Assembly (NCBI RefSeq): GCF_013373865.1
Contig: NC_050471.1
Span: 28,677,176-28,741,175, forward strand
DNA from: Monomorium pharaonis
Lineage: Eukaryota; Arthropoda; Insecta; Hymenoptera; Formicidae
Length of the DNA stretch: 64,000 nt
Direction of reading: 5' to 3'
Shown: one piece after another, positions 40,501 through 51,678 of the stretch
Numbering within the stretch: the stretch's first letter is position 1
Layout: each line of letters starts with the position of its first letter
The notes under the pieces: model-generated
Told to the model about the DNA's origin: nothing
The model's input: only the letters and a program-made list of their open reading frames with translations
The model's database searches: none
Made by a program: the position numbers and the translations under genes

Positions 40501-43500
40501 TTCTCAATAGTAAACACCTTATATCTTGTTCTAAAATTCTTTTGTGTTGTTTTTATGTATTATTTCAAATGCATAACACCGACTCCAAAAATTCCTCTTC
40601 TTTCTTACTCGCTATATATTTACCGAGAGCTCAACAAGTTTTCAGCCTCGTCCGGAGTCATGGTATCCGGCGTTACCGGAGTGATGTGATTGACACTGCT
40701 CTTCGTGGCCGCCTCCGCGGTTCCAGCGGAATTGTTGTTCTGCATCTCCCGCGCCACGCATTCCGCCACATTCGTGACGGTCTTTGTATCACTGGAGTCA
40801 CTATCCTCGTATTGGCTACTCTCGGATTGCTCGTTGGATCTCTTGCCGGAGTGCCTCTGCGAGGGCGTGCTGGGCGCACTCTGCTGATTGTTTTCCGATA
40901 GCCGGAGCTTCGCCAGCTCGGCCTTCTGCTTCTCCTGTTCCCATGTCGTCTGCGGCGTCTGCTCCGCCTCCTTCTCAAACTTCTTGCTTAGAACGCTGTT
41001 TACTGCCGCGATGCACTCCTTCCTGCTGCTGACCTCAGACTTCGCCACTTCCGTCACGTACTTCTCCTCGTCCTTGCTCTCCTTGGTAATCAACCCGTAG
41101 CTGTTCATCTCCTGATTGCGAAGACTTGCCTTATCGACGCTGTCCTTGCTGTCCGCCTCGGCGAAGCTGGATCGCTTGCCTGAGACTTCTTCCCGGTTCT
41201 TTGCGATCTTCTCCTTCACGCTGATTTTGATTTGATCGTTTCTCGCGTTCGAGACCGTCTTCTGACACACTCCATCACTGGGCTTCACTTTCGCTTCCAA
41301 CATATCCTCCGCGGATGTGGTATTAATTTTCATAGTTGGTTCTGTTGTAGCCCCACCGAGATTCTTTGCCTCCACGTTCGATTTCGCTTGGGTTTTGCAC
41401 TCAGTATTATTCTGTGAGACGATCTCCTCGCTCTGCTGTATTTTCTTGGCGTACGGAGAGGGTACGGGGATATCCTTGTGCTCTAGCGGCGGATACTCCT
41501 GGTCGGAGCTGATAACGGAGGGTGGCCGTTGACCCAGACCCGCCGCCTGAAGATCGAGGCGCACGTGGGAACGTCGAATGACCGTGGTGGTGTCCGTCTC
41601 GCCGAACTTGAACTGATCCTTCTCGGTGGGGCTCTCCGTACCCGAGACGCAGCTCTGATACGTAGCCGGTTTCTCTTGGTCCTCTGCCTCCAAGTCATAA
41701 CTGTTGCGACCTGAAAAATAAATAAAATTACGACTGCATTAAAAATACCAAAGAGTTGACGTGTATACGTTAAAGCGCTGAAAGCGTAGCTTATCGGAGC
41801 TAATACAGACGCCGAGAGTAATACCTCCACAATCGATGCAAAGTAATCGCAGGCACATAATTTTACGTATTTCTGGAGTACGTCGCGCTCCAATAAGTAT
41901 AAAAATATTGATACAAAATATAGCGCAGCGTTTCATATATAAACGCCGGTCTTGTGCATACTGTTACGAGATCACGCACTCGCGTAGAACATAGTTTTTA
42001 ATCAACTTAATTAATCTAAACTATAACACTCAGGGAATTTCACATTAAGCCGTTGTTTATTTAATGCTCTTTAGCATTTTATTTCAAAGTAGTTCATTAT
42101 CTCATTTGTTAATTAATCGTGTAATAATCAATATTTATTTTATTTGTATAAATCTTTACTGCGTGTTTATATAGTTTTTAAATTTTCTTTTATTTAATTT
42201 TTTAATTTAACTTAATTTATGTGTTATCAAAAGGCATCCAAGCCAGAAAAGACTCATATTTATTTTATCAAAACATTCTTTTTTTCCATAATAAATTATT
42301 TATTCTCGTTTTAATTCTCCAATATTTAATTTTAATTTTTTATTAATTTACTCATTTATAATGTAAAAAATGCTTAGATGTAAAAAACTTTACTTACAAA
42401 TTTATACTTTTTTTTTCATCAAATTATTAACATCTTTAAAGATTTCTTTGTGCATATTTATTAACAAATTAACATTGATATATTTTCCATTTTCCGAGAT
42501 TTATTATTATTATTGTTATTATTAAATTTATTATATTTATATAGCAAAAGTATATTACACAAACTTGCTCTTTTGACATTTATAAAACGCATTACAATTC
42601 ATTCTGTATTTAAAGTAGTCACTGTATTGGTTAGAAACTGTTTGGAGCACAACATTCACGATTTTCAAATCCCCAAAATTCTGTAAAGAGCCCGAGAGAG
42701 ACACTTTTGCAAAGTAAACGCGACGAGACACGAACGTTTGGCCGCTGGACAAGCCGTACGGTGATTTCTATAAATAATATCGTGGCACACTAGTGAAAAG
42801 AGGGGGTGGCAGAGCAAAGGGAAGGAGAAAAGAGAAAAGAAGAGGGGAACTGCGTCTGGTACTTTTACTTTTTGGCATTTTGGCACAGTGCCATCCCAGC
42901 CCACGACAGCGAAAGTCACCTGGCTTCATCACCCATGTTTCTCAAAATTGTAAGGATTTATTTTTGAAGCAAACTGTGTGCATCATAAAATGGTTTAATA
43001 CATTTAAATATATATTGAAATCTCAATATATACAATTAATAATTGAAATCATTATATTCTTTACATAAAAATTATTTTTTTAATATTTCTTTGCAAAACT
43101 CATTTTAATCATTCTTTAATAATTACTTTATCATTCTTTTTGATAGTTATCAGTTTGCTTCGATCCAATTTCCCGATCTATAATAAAGTTGTTCTAACAG
43201 CTCACCCGTCTGATGTTTCTCCGACATTTCCTTTTCCGCTTTTTCCTCCTTACTATCCTTGGACGGTGAACTGGGTGAACTCATGCTAGACGAGGCACTG
43301 TCGGTGCCTGCGGAAGGCAGACCGAGTTCAGATTCCGGCGATCGTATCTGCTCGGTCTTTTTATCGTCCACAGTCTCTTTTCTCTTTGTGCTCGGTCTCG
43401 CCCAATCCGGCCTCGGATCTGGCCTGTTCGCGGTTTCCGTCTCCAGAGGCTCCTTCGACGAAGTCTTCAGATCCACGGTTCTCTTCAGAATCTCATCATT

Positions 43501-46133
43501 CTTCGCCAGCCACTCGTTCCTCCACTCGGAAGTCTTCGCCGGGGAGTGAATCGGGCTCGGAGGGCAGTTGAAATATTCCGGTGCCTCCAACAGGTCGCTC
43601 TCCCTCCTCGTCAGGATGTTGTCCTTTGGGGCAGCACTTCGAGTTGGACTGGAATTCTCATAGTGCAGCAGTACAGGCGACGCTTTTTCGTTGCTGTACT
43701 CGTCATTTGCGACAACAGTTGCTTTGGATTCTGGAACCGTCGAGTTTTTCGTGACTTCTTTCGACCCTTCCGTAGCCTCCGTGGTCTCCTCCTTCGAAGA
43801 CTCTACTAGTCTAGAGACTATAGCTTTAAACATTGGCGCTTCTTCCGTGGATGTAGAATTTTTCAAGTTCTCTTGCGAATTTTCCGTCGTTGGCCTCGAA
43901 ACCGTATCCTTACGTACGGGAACCACCTCCACAACCGGTGAGCTTTTCACAATCTGCGTGGTAGGTTTAGAAGCCTCCTTGGCGTCCTCCACTAGTTTTG
44001 AAGGTACGATCTTGTTTCCTAAAGTTGGTTCCGGAATCGCAGAGCTCGTCAAATTCTGCACAGCAGATTTAGAAATGTCCTTGCCAGTTTCCGTCGATCT
44101 CACGATTTTGTTCGCCGTGACTACCTCCGTTACTGCGGACTTGAAATTTTGCGCTCTGGAAGTTTCCTTCGAATTTTCTGCCGATTTCAAAGCCGCCTTC
44201 GAATTACTCTTCTGCACGACGGCGTACTCCGGCATCGAAGAATCTTGAGTCTTGTCAACACCACCACTCTTGCCGCCTTCTTTCGGACTGCTCTGAGGTT
44301 TCTTCTTCTGCACAACAGCGTATTCGGGAATAGTCGGCGAGATTTCGTCGAATCTCTCCACCGTCGCGTACTCCGGGCTTTCCAGCAGCTCGGACGAGCT
44401 CACGGCGATACTCGCCGGTCGTTCTCTCCTATTGGCGGCTGCGGACGAGTTCCTGACAGGCGGAGGCGGTGGTGGGGGCGAGCGTGCCGAGCAGAAACTC
44501 GCCGATCTGGCGGCCGGGTTGGCAGCGGAATCGCCAGCCGCCGTGCTCACCGAGCCGCTTTGGCACGTATCGGCGAACGACGACGACTGCTGTTGCGTGA
44601 CTGGTTGACCCTGAGAGGCATTCTGGGAGGAGTTCAGGGAGGTTTGGACTAACGAGCGATTCGGATCGGAATTGTAACGGTTCGGTCGAGCCTTGGAGAA
44701 ATGACTGGTCCAATTCCGCTGCTTCTCAATGAGTTCCTTAGAGTTCGGCCGACGTTCCGGCTTCTCCGGACGCTCTGGACGATCGTTTTCCTTGCCCGTC
44801 CGTTCGACGACCTTACTCACGCCCACGCCGGGTCCACGTCGCTCCGGCGCGCAGTGACCGTTCTCGAAGTGCCGATCCGACGCGTTCAGGGCCGGTACAC
44901 TCGCGCTCCATGTGCTTAGGTGTTCTCGGCTGCCTGGGGGAGAGGGTGAATGAGGACGGGGCGATCTCGCGGGCGAGGTGCATCCGGAACCTGAATTCGC
45001 GGAACTGGAGCGAGACCGGAGACCGTGCAGGTTATTTGGCTTTGTAACTCGCTCCACCCTATAGTTTAAACGAGCATATGAATTAAAGCAATTCTATAAT
45101 TATTTACTATATTTTTGTACACACAAACTTCTTTCACATTTAACCGAACATTTTGTTTTTAATTCTGGTACAATTACGTATTTTTCGATTCGCAAATTTA
45201 ATTTTTCAAAAGCCTGATGAGATCGTAAATTATTTAATACTAAAAATAAAAATTTAAGTCGCTCGCTAAATTACAATTAAAATATAAAAAAATAAAGGTA
45301 AATTTATACAAAAGTAATATTAAATGAAAATATTAGAAACGCTAAGACAATATTTTGGGGGACTAAGGACCGGTTGTTTCAACTTCTTGGTAAACTTACC
45401 TATCTATCAGGTAAGCATGTGTCTATCTTCATTTCTTTTCTTAAATAAATAAAGACAAACATATATTTACCTGATAGGTAAATTTACCAAGAAGTTGGAA
45501 CAATCGACTCTAACTTTTTTTTTACAGAATTTCAAGTAAACATAAATTTATACAAAAAGTAATATAAGTAAAAAATTGAGAAATTTCTAATTAACAATAG
45601 TAATTAAAAATAATATTTTTAAAAATATAAATTTTATGTGATTCGAATTGCACGCTTACGGTCTGTTCGATCTGTTTTCCTCGCCAAGCTTCTCGAAGAG
45701 GGCTCGAGCATTGTTGAAACGTGCCACATGACTCTCAGTTCTGACCACTGTTACTTGCGTCGGCGATTCCTTCAATGGAACAGCTGGCTCTTTAAATCCA
45801 TCCGAGAGAATATTGTTCGTTCTATGACTCAGATTGTCCAATTGCGGCTTGGACTGGAAGATGTTCGCGATGGCCGACACCTTGGAGCCACCTACTCGCT
45901 TTTTCTCTTCGATCGCTGCCATGTCTGGGTCAAGCTTGCAAAAGAAAATATACTTGGCGTATTTTGAATATCTTATTTAGATATATCACCTTTGCAATCC
46001 AAAATAACACAATTAAATGGAAGAGTGCCAGGGAACGATTACACAGCAGGAATTTTGTGCTTGATGATATTTCTTGTGCGAATTTATATACACTTTTTAG
46101 TTTTTCACTTACCATTTCTTGGCTCTCGTCCAT
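30427..46133 (-). CDS. Spn: Neurabin/spinophilin, PP1- and actin-binding scaffold
   Basis: Scaffold that targets protein phosphatase 1 to actin-rich sites and synapses (family knowledge). The 18 coding exons run 46133-46113, 45934-45660, 45058-43206, 41710-40624, 39568-39548, 38885-38661, 38289-38106, 36824-36561, 36205-35847, 35060-34811, 34431-34378, 33275-32970, 32891-32469, 32337-32076, 31944-31738, 31635-31492, 31056-30950 and 30678-30427. All phases agree, giving 2,097 residues. Visible parts are an N-terminal actin-binding-like region (KVSAIANIFQSKPQ, VARFNNARALFEKL); a long disordered, Ser/Lys/Glu-rich stretch; the PP1 docking motif KVSF (about 1265-1268) before NEYDRRNEDVDPVAASAEYE; a PDZ domain (about 1311-1402, loop GLGLSI); a coiled coil; and a C-terminal SAM domain (about 2006-2070, WSKEQVCQWLTGIGLEHY). 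The vertebrate proteins are about half this length. A non-coding leader exon lies upstream. Identity is certain; alternative exons are possible. Confidence 0.95.
35134..35440 (-). mobile_element. tRNA-derived SINE in a neurabin intron
   Basis: Read on the minus strand, the head looks like a tRNA, with an A-box-like TGGCGCAATGAG (35415-35426) and a B-box-like GGTTCAAATCC (35373-35383), correctly spaced. It is not a functional tRNA because the arms do not pair. About 230 bases of unrelated body follow, including GGCAATGGCAAACTACTTTG, ending in a T-rich tail. It lies in the intron between the PDZ exon (36205-35847) and the next one, in the same sense as the gene. A fragment of the same body occurs at 36293-36400. 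Confidence 0.65.
36293..36400 (-). mobile_element. Fragment of the same SINE body
   Basis: The plus-strand segment from AAGATGCTCCAGGCTCT to GCAAGGGTAAATTAG aligns with 35155-35235 (AAGATGCCTCAGGCTCTC ... GCAAGGATTAATCATC) in the same orientation. It lacks the tRNA-like head. It lies in the intron just upstream of the PDZ exon. Confidence 0.55.
36510..36538. repeat. (TA)n microsatellite
   Basis: About 29 bases of alternating TA in a neurabin intron, close to the donor side of the PP1-docking exon. Confidence 0.85.
37509..37566. repeat. (AG)n microsatellite
   Basis: About 58 bases of uninterrupted AG repeat in a neurabin intron. On the sense (minus) strand this is a CT tract. Confidence 0.95.
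45367..45510. mobile_element. MITE in a neurabin intron, TAA target duplication
   Basis: The left end GGACCGGTTGTTTCAACTTC and the complement of the right end GAGTCGATTGTTCCAACTTC continue together through TTGGTAAA and ACCTATCAGGTAA. TAA stands directly before the left end (45364-45366) and directly after the right end (45511-45513). The element is 144 bases, non-coding, in the intron between coding exons 2 and 3. It fits a PIF/Harbinger-type MITE. Confidence 0.75.
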
Positions 46134-46391
46134 TTTTAATTATGTTATTCACATCACGGTCCAATATTACTTACTTAATTATCTGAAATAATTTTGTTAC
46201 AAAATATCTTTTTTGTGTATGCAACAAACCATTTACAAATTTTACACATATTTAGATTTAAAAAATTATATTTAGAAGCATCTTGAACTAAAAAATTATT
46301 AATTAAAAATATCTAAAATTTCTTTGAAAAATTTCACATTCAACAAATTATTTTTTAAAATATTTAATAAAATACTTGATTGATACTTTAC

Positions 46392-46493
46392 CTATGGCTG
46401 ACAAGAAGTAGTGATATTTATATATAAGTGCTAATCGTTTAAGTGTTTCAGCCCATTGTCATTCAAGCATTTGATATACTTCATTGCAGCAAC
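46392..46493 (-). other. Non-coding leader exon of neurabin with a small upstream ORF
   Basis: The exon is bounded by TTTTTACAG on its 5' side and GTAAAG on its 3' side (minus strand). Splicing from 46392 to the acceptor at about 46182 (ATTTCAG) places 49 untranslated bases before the start ATG at 46133. It carries a complete 17-codon upstream ORF (46484-46431) starting ATGAAG. The first transcribed exon must lie further upstream, perhaps in the GC-rich block near 50 kb. Confidence 0.6.
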
Positions 46494-48868
46494 CTGTAAA
46501 AAAATAAAATTATGTTAATCAAAAATTATTAAAGTTAAAATATTAAAATATCTAAATGTACATGTACACATGCACAGTAATTTCAAATTTTATGTGTATA
46601 TGTACAAAACACACACATCAAATCTAATTCACTATACTGATTATCTTAAATGATTAATAAAATCTTTTTTTTGCCTTATTTATATCGATTTACCATTTAT
46701 TTCCAAAAAACCTTAATTTACAGATTTAACAAATTTATAATAAAATAACAAATAAATTCTATTTAATTATCAAGTAAAGGAAAAAGAAATTATTTCAAAA
46801 TAACTTTCAGATTAATACTGTGTAAATTAAATCTGTTTAGATTTCACGCTATCGTGCTATCAAAGAACATGCATTCTCTGCTGTTGTTCCCTATAGCTAT
46901 CGCACATTAACACAGTCAATTGGATTTTCTGACCTTTACAGAATTTGAATATCTACCTTTCTTAAAGAATTAATACTGTAATACTGTATTCTTCCCCAAT
47001 TTTACTATCTTTGTAATATTTATTTAAAAACATTCTAAAATAAAAAAGATTAAAAATATAAGATATATAAAATGCATAAAAATATATTACTCTCTTTCTT
47101 AAAAAATACCAAAATAAAAGTTCCAAAAATAGAAAAAGTAATATAAAATATCTTGCAGTAATATTAAAAATTGGTTTTACTTAACAAAATTGTGTATATT
47201 TATTATATAAAATTATAATTATTGAAAATAATTATAATAACAGTGAAAATAATAAAATAAATTTAAAAATCACTTTTATAATTATTATAAATATAATTAG
47301 AGCAAATAAAAATTATGCTATTATAATTTTTAAAAAATATTTATATTTTTTATATAAATCACATGATAATATTTTTATTTTATAATTACATTTTTTCTCT
47401 ATAATTACAATTTATGTATTTAACTGTTACATATTTATATGAAATGTATTTGAAAAATGTTAAGGAAACAAAAGCTGAATGACAGGTGTAAGATATAATA
47501 GGTAGGTCTGCCATGCCTGGTCTCAACCCTCCTCCCATAACACACCATGTTACTGTAATCAATACTTGAATGCTGTCCCTATAGTAGATAGATGCAAAAG
47601 GAGCTGCAATTTTGCATGATCCTCATATGATCATATAATTGCTCGCATAATCATATATGTTTATATTATACTGAATGCTAAGAAGGTTCATTCACAAAAT
47701 TTGCTAAGTGTAGATATTCTAGATATCTACAGACACATCTAACTGCTTGAGATATTTGTTAAAAATAAAATTATCTATTTTTGGATATAAAATTTTCTGC
47801 GTTGTCTATGAATTATTTAGTTTCAAAAATTGTTCTTTCTTGCTTATATTTCCACATAGGCAATGTTTATACTTGCTATGTTGCCTATATTTTCATACTT
47901 GCCTATATATATTGAAAGTAAAAGAAAAGTTGTGTTAAATATTAGTTTATAATGCGTGTGTAAAAAATTATGTTAAATATTACATGTGTGTGTCTAATTA
48001 TATATACAATATTTTATAATAATCTTGGTCTATTAATCTTATCAAATCAGAGCAATTTAAGTAATTTTACTATACACAACTTGGTTCAACGTCAGATCAA
48101 CATATTTCGATAATATTTATAAATTGATAAAATTAATAAAATTAATAAATGTAACATAATGAACTCTACATTACTATAAATAACTTTTTAAAAATTATCA
48201 TATAACAGATCAATAAAAATAAAATTAATGAAATCAATTAAATATAATGTTCAATTTATAAACTTTATAACATTCTGCTGCAGTAACCATTAAACATTAA
48301 TTACAAATTATTTTGTATGATTTTATCATTGATTTAAAATGTCAGTTATACTATAATAAAATGTACATTAACAAATTAGTGATTTGTAATCTCGAAATTA
48401 TTATATAAAAGTCAAACATATCTCCATGTCTAAAATTTAACCTGACATCATTCTTCATATCAATTCATTATCAATCTAATTATCCAATAATCTTTATTAA
48501 CTATTACTTAGTCATTCTTAATCTAATAATTTCAATAAATTATAATTTGATTTAATATTATTCATATAAAACTTTATTATATCTGAATATCAAATTTGAC
48601 ATTAAACCACGATGAACAGCTTTATACCTTTTAATGTCCATTGAATATTTCATTAAAAATGTAATAAAGTTATAAATTGTTAAAATTAATTAAACACAAT
48701 CAAAAATCCCAGATATGAAGTGTGTGTAAGTTTATGAGATTTTTTGACAAATCAAAATTGTAAAAATAGATTGCAAAATAAGTTACAATCTTACATACTT
48801 GTGTACAAATCCTGTAAACTTGTTACAGATTCTTTTTCAAAACTGTCATAGAATTTTAAGTGTAATAC

Positions 48869-48872
<4 letters not shown>

Positions 48873-48932
<60 letters not shown>

Positions 48933-48956
48933 AAATATACATATATATATGTGTGT
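48873..48956. repeat. (TA)n(TG)n compound microsatellite
   Basis: About 40 bases of TA followed by TG repeats, then ACATATATATATGTGTG. Confidence 0.92.
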
Positions 48957-49713
48957 TAAAAAATACAAAGGATTACTAATTAATTTGTTAGTTTAAATAA
49001 ATCACAAATTACAATTCATGATCAGTAAAATAAAAATAGAATAAGCGCTCACATTAATAAGTTATATCGATTGCAATCTTTAAATTCAAGATGAGTTCAT
49101 AATATTTTTCCACAGTAACTGTTAAGTACTGTTAATCAGTTATATCGTAAATTTTATCATGGATTTAAAATGTCAAAACAAATACGTGAGATAAAAACTT
49201 CTAATTGATTCCAGCAGCCTTGTTAAACAATACAGCTTTTCTTAACAAGGCGTCAAACTACTTAGGCAAAGAATACATAAATTTTTATCATCAATTTCAA
49301 TGCAATTTTAACTGGAATGTCAACAATGCCACCCGACACGATTAAATGCGAGTGGAACCACGGAATTCGCGAAAAAATAAATGAAAGATAACGTTTGAAC
49401 AAGAGTCACAAATTTTCGCCATAAATCCCGTAAAAAGACAAAAAAAAAATAAAGAAAACGAAGCAAACTCCTAATCGTCGGCCGACATTACTACCTGCAC
49501 ACACAAATTGCCTGACTCAATTTTTTACGATAAGCGTCGAAAGACGTCAACATCGATAGCGGATAATTGCAATCGGCAGTTGATGCAGGTGACAACTGGC
49601 AAAGCTAACAACCGTTAACGCGCGACACTCCGGAATCCCGCGAGCGCAACAAAACATCCTCTCGAATCGCCATTATACACCCCATGACTTCCCCATGGAG
49701 GAGGCGCCGCAAG

Positions 49714-49804
49714 ACACACACATACACATACACACATCATGCACGCACACATACACACATGCAGACACAGGCGCGCACATACACACACACACATACACAC
49801 ACAG
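49714..49804. repeat. (CA)n-rich microsatellite
   Basis: Interrupted CA repeat with GC insertions, at the start of the GC-rich block upstream of neurabin. Confidence 0.88.
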
Positions 49805-50400
49805 GCCGAGTCGAGCTCGCGCCGGGGCCGGGCCCGGGGCCACCGATGGGCATGACGTGCCGATTACCCGGACGGAGCGCGAGTACTCCTCCGTATTACC
49901 GCGAGATTGAACTACTTTTCGAAACTAACCCGGAAGACGATGTCACCATGTGCGTACGAGCATCTCGGGCGCGGAGAGATCTCGGGGCGAGCCGCACTTG
50001 GACGACTTGGCCACGACTCCGCTCCGCGGCGCCCTCGGCGGTTTACGGTTTCTCTCGCGTCGCGTACTTTCTCGTGACGACACGGGACAACGGCGAGGAT
50101 GATAATGATGGTGATAATAATGATGGATGATGATGATGATGAGGAAGGAGGCGCGACGGCGAGGTGTCTGGCGTGACACGTTAACGCGAGGCGGCCACGT
50201 CCGCCATATCCGTAGCGGCCGAGTGCTCACTGTCTCCACTCTCCGCGCGACGCGCCGTCGATCTACCCCCGATCTCCGCGACGTCTGAACTGCGTTCGGA
50301 AACTTCACCCGAGTGGGTTTACCCAGCAGGTGAAACTCACACCGGGAAATGTTCGAGAGGGGTTCGTGTCGTGTTTTTGGACTGGTTTGGACGACCATAA

Positions 50401-50538
50401 TGCCCAGTCTACAATGAGTCGTTGGTCGTTGGTCGTAAGAAATTTAACCAATCACAGTTGATTTTAGAGAAGAATAACCGAACATAATTGGTTAAATTTC
50501 TTACGACCAATGACCAACGACTCATTGTAGACTGGGCA
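50401..50538. mobile_element. MITE A (TGCCCAGTCTACAAT ends, TAA duplication)
   Basis: Perfect terminal inverted repeats (TGCCCAGTCTACAATGAGTC inward, through TAAGAAATTTAACCAAT) form arms of about 53 bases and a 30-base loop. TAA occurs at 50398-50400 and 50539-50541. The arms are almost identical, so the insertion is young. Confidence 0.85.
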
Positions 50539-50634
50539 TAAATTTTATATTTCCTGGATGCGCCTTTCTTCTTCTTCTTCTTAATTCCCCAGATGGATTT
50601 CCGACCCTTTAAATGCGCCTTTCTTATTAGTCCT

Positions 50635-50814
50635 GGGGCTCGATTCTTGAATTCATTCGCAAGAGAAACGTATACGCAAGTACTCGCTCTAACAGAAAAG
50701 TTGCAAGTTTATTGGTTAATAGTCATACGATAACCAATAAATTTCCAACTTTTCTGTAAGATCAGAATTTGCGAATACGTTTCTCTTGCGAATGAATTCA
50801 AGAATAGAGCCCCC
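50635..50814. mobile_element. MITE B, first copy (GGGGCTCGATTCTTG ends)
   Basis: The ends GGGGCTCGATTCTTGAATTC and the complement of the right end GGGGCTCTATTCTTGAATTC enclose arms of about 75 bases, including ATTCGCAAGAGAAACGTAT and ACAGAAAAGTTG. A second copy in the same orientation is at 51229-51406. Target duplication is unclear. Confidence 0.8.
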
Positions 50815-50821
50815 GATCTAA

Positions 50822-50938
50822 AATGAAGATTTTAAGCTTGAAGCCATAAGAAATTGACCAATTATAGTCAGTTCTTGTAAGAATACTCAACTTTCATTGG
50901 TCAATTTCTTACGGCTTAAAAGCAATTCTACAATTGCG
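50822..50938. mobile_element. MITE F (degenerate), TAA-flanked
   Basis: The inner arms AAGCCATAAGAAATTGACCA and its complement near 50897-50916 are clear; the outer ends are degraded (ATTTTAAGC against GCTTAAAAGCAATTCTAC). TAA flanks at 50819-50821 and 50939-50941. The right TAA is shared with MITE C. Confidence 0.6.
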
Positions 50939-50941
50939 TAA

Positions 50942-51079
50942 GGCCGGATCTACAATAGGTGTAGTAAGCCTTATGCCATAAGAAACTGACCAATTATAAT
51001 CGAATATGAGAAGACTAAACAAATATAATTGGTTAATTCCTTATGGCATAAGGCTTACTACACTATTGTAGATCCGGGC
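50942..51079. mobile_element. MITE C (GGCCGGATCTACAATAG ends), TAA-flanked
   Basis: Inverted ends GGCCGGATCTACAATAG and the complement of ATTGTAGATCCGGGC, with arms continuing through GTAGTAAGCCTTATGCCATA. TAA at 50939-50941 and 51080-51082. The inverted copy C' is at 51538-51675. Confidence 0.82.
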
Positions 51080-51082
51080 TAA

Positions 51083-51534
51083 AGAGCCATCTACAATGGA
51101 GAGTCGTAGGCCGTAGCAGTAGTTGTAGAAAATATTTTCATTTCGTATTGCCTTACTGCTTACGGCCTACAGCATTGCAGACATTGAACCAATTCGGTGC
51201 GTGTTTACGATGAGCGTTCGAACGTTCAGGGGCTCGATTCTTGAATTTATTTGCAAGAAAACGTATGCGCAAATACCCGCTCTAACAGAAAAGTTGCAAG
51301 TTTATTGGTTGAAAGCCATACGATAGCCAATAAATTTTCAACTTTTCTGTAAGAACAGAATTTGCGAATACGTTTCTCTTGCGAATGAATTCAAGAATAG
51401 GGGCCCTGGATTAGTTTTTGATTGCCTCTCTGTGATAATTGGCTTGTATGTTACTGCTACGTCGTCTGTATTGTAGACAGCATTGCCGTAGATTTAGCAT
51501 TGTTACGATTAAACACTCCATTGTAGATGGCCCT
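51083..51534. mobile_element. MITE D, interrupted by a second copy of MITE B
   Basis: The outer ends are AGAGCCATCTACAATGGAG and the complement of CTCCATTGTAGATGGCCCT, bounded by TAA at 51080-51082 and 51535-51537. The two halves, 51083-51228 and 51407-51534, are separated by a complete MITE B copy. Without the insert the element would be about 274 bases. The left half has a secondary inverted repeat (GTAGGCCGTAGCAGTA against TACTGCTTACGGCCTAC). Confidence 0.7.
51229..51406. mobile_element. MITE B, second copy, nested in MITE D
   Basis: It starts GGGGCTCGATTCTTGAATTT and ends with the complement of GGGCCCCTATTCTTGAATTC. It is about 90% like the copy at 50635-50814 and lies in the same orientation. 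Confidence 0.8.
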
Positions 51535-51537
51535 TAA

Positions 51538-51675
51538 GGCCGAATCTACAATAGATGTAGTAAGCTTTAAGCCCTAAGGAATTAACCAATTATATTCGTT
51601 TATTCTTCTCATATTCGATTATAATTGGTCAGTTTCTTATGGCATAAGGCTTACTACATCTATTGTAGATGCGGC
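51538..51675. mobile_element. MITE C', inverted copy of MITE C, TAA-flanked
   Basis: The ends are GGCCGAATCTACAATAGATG and the complement of CATCTATTGTAGATGCGGC, with TAA at 51535-51537 and 51676-51678. The loop (TTCTTCTCATATTCGATTAT) is the reverse complement of the loop of MITE C, so the two copies face opposite ways. Confidence 0.82.
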
Positions 51676-51678
51676 TAA

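Noticed and set aside
42540..42910. Internal alternative promoter for a short neurabin isoform
   Set aside because: A TATAAA-like string and a purine-rich patch are present in the intron, but nothing ties them to a transcript.
43259..44919. Long plus-strand open frames opposite neurabin exon 3
   Set aside because: They are antisense shadows of a GC-richer coding exon whose minus-strand frame matches a known family.
49615..50398. Several open frames on both strands in the GC-rich block
   Set aside because: They read CA repeats and ATG/GAT repeats and show no protein family; high GC alone explains the lack of stops.
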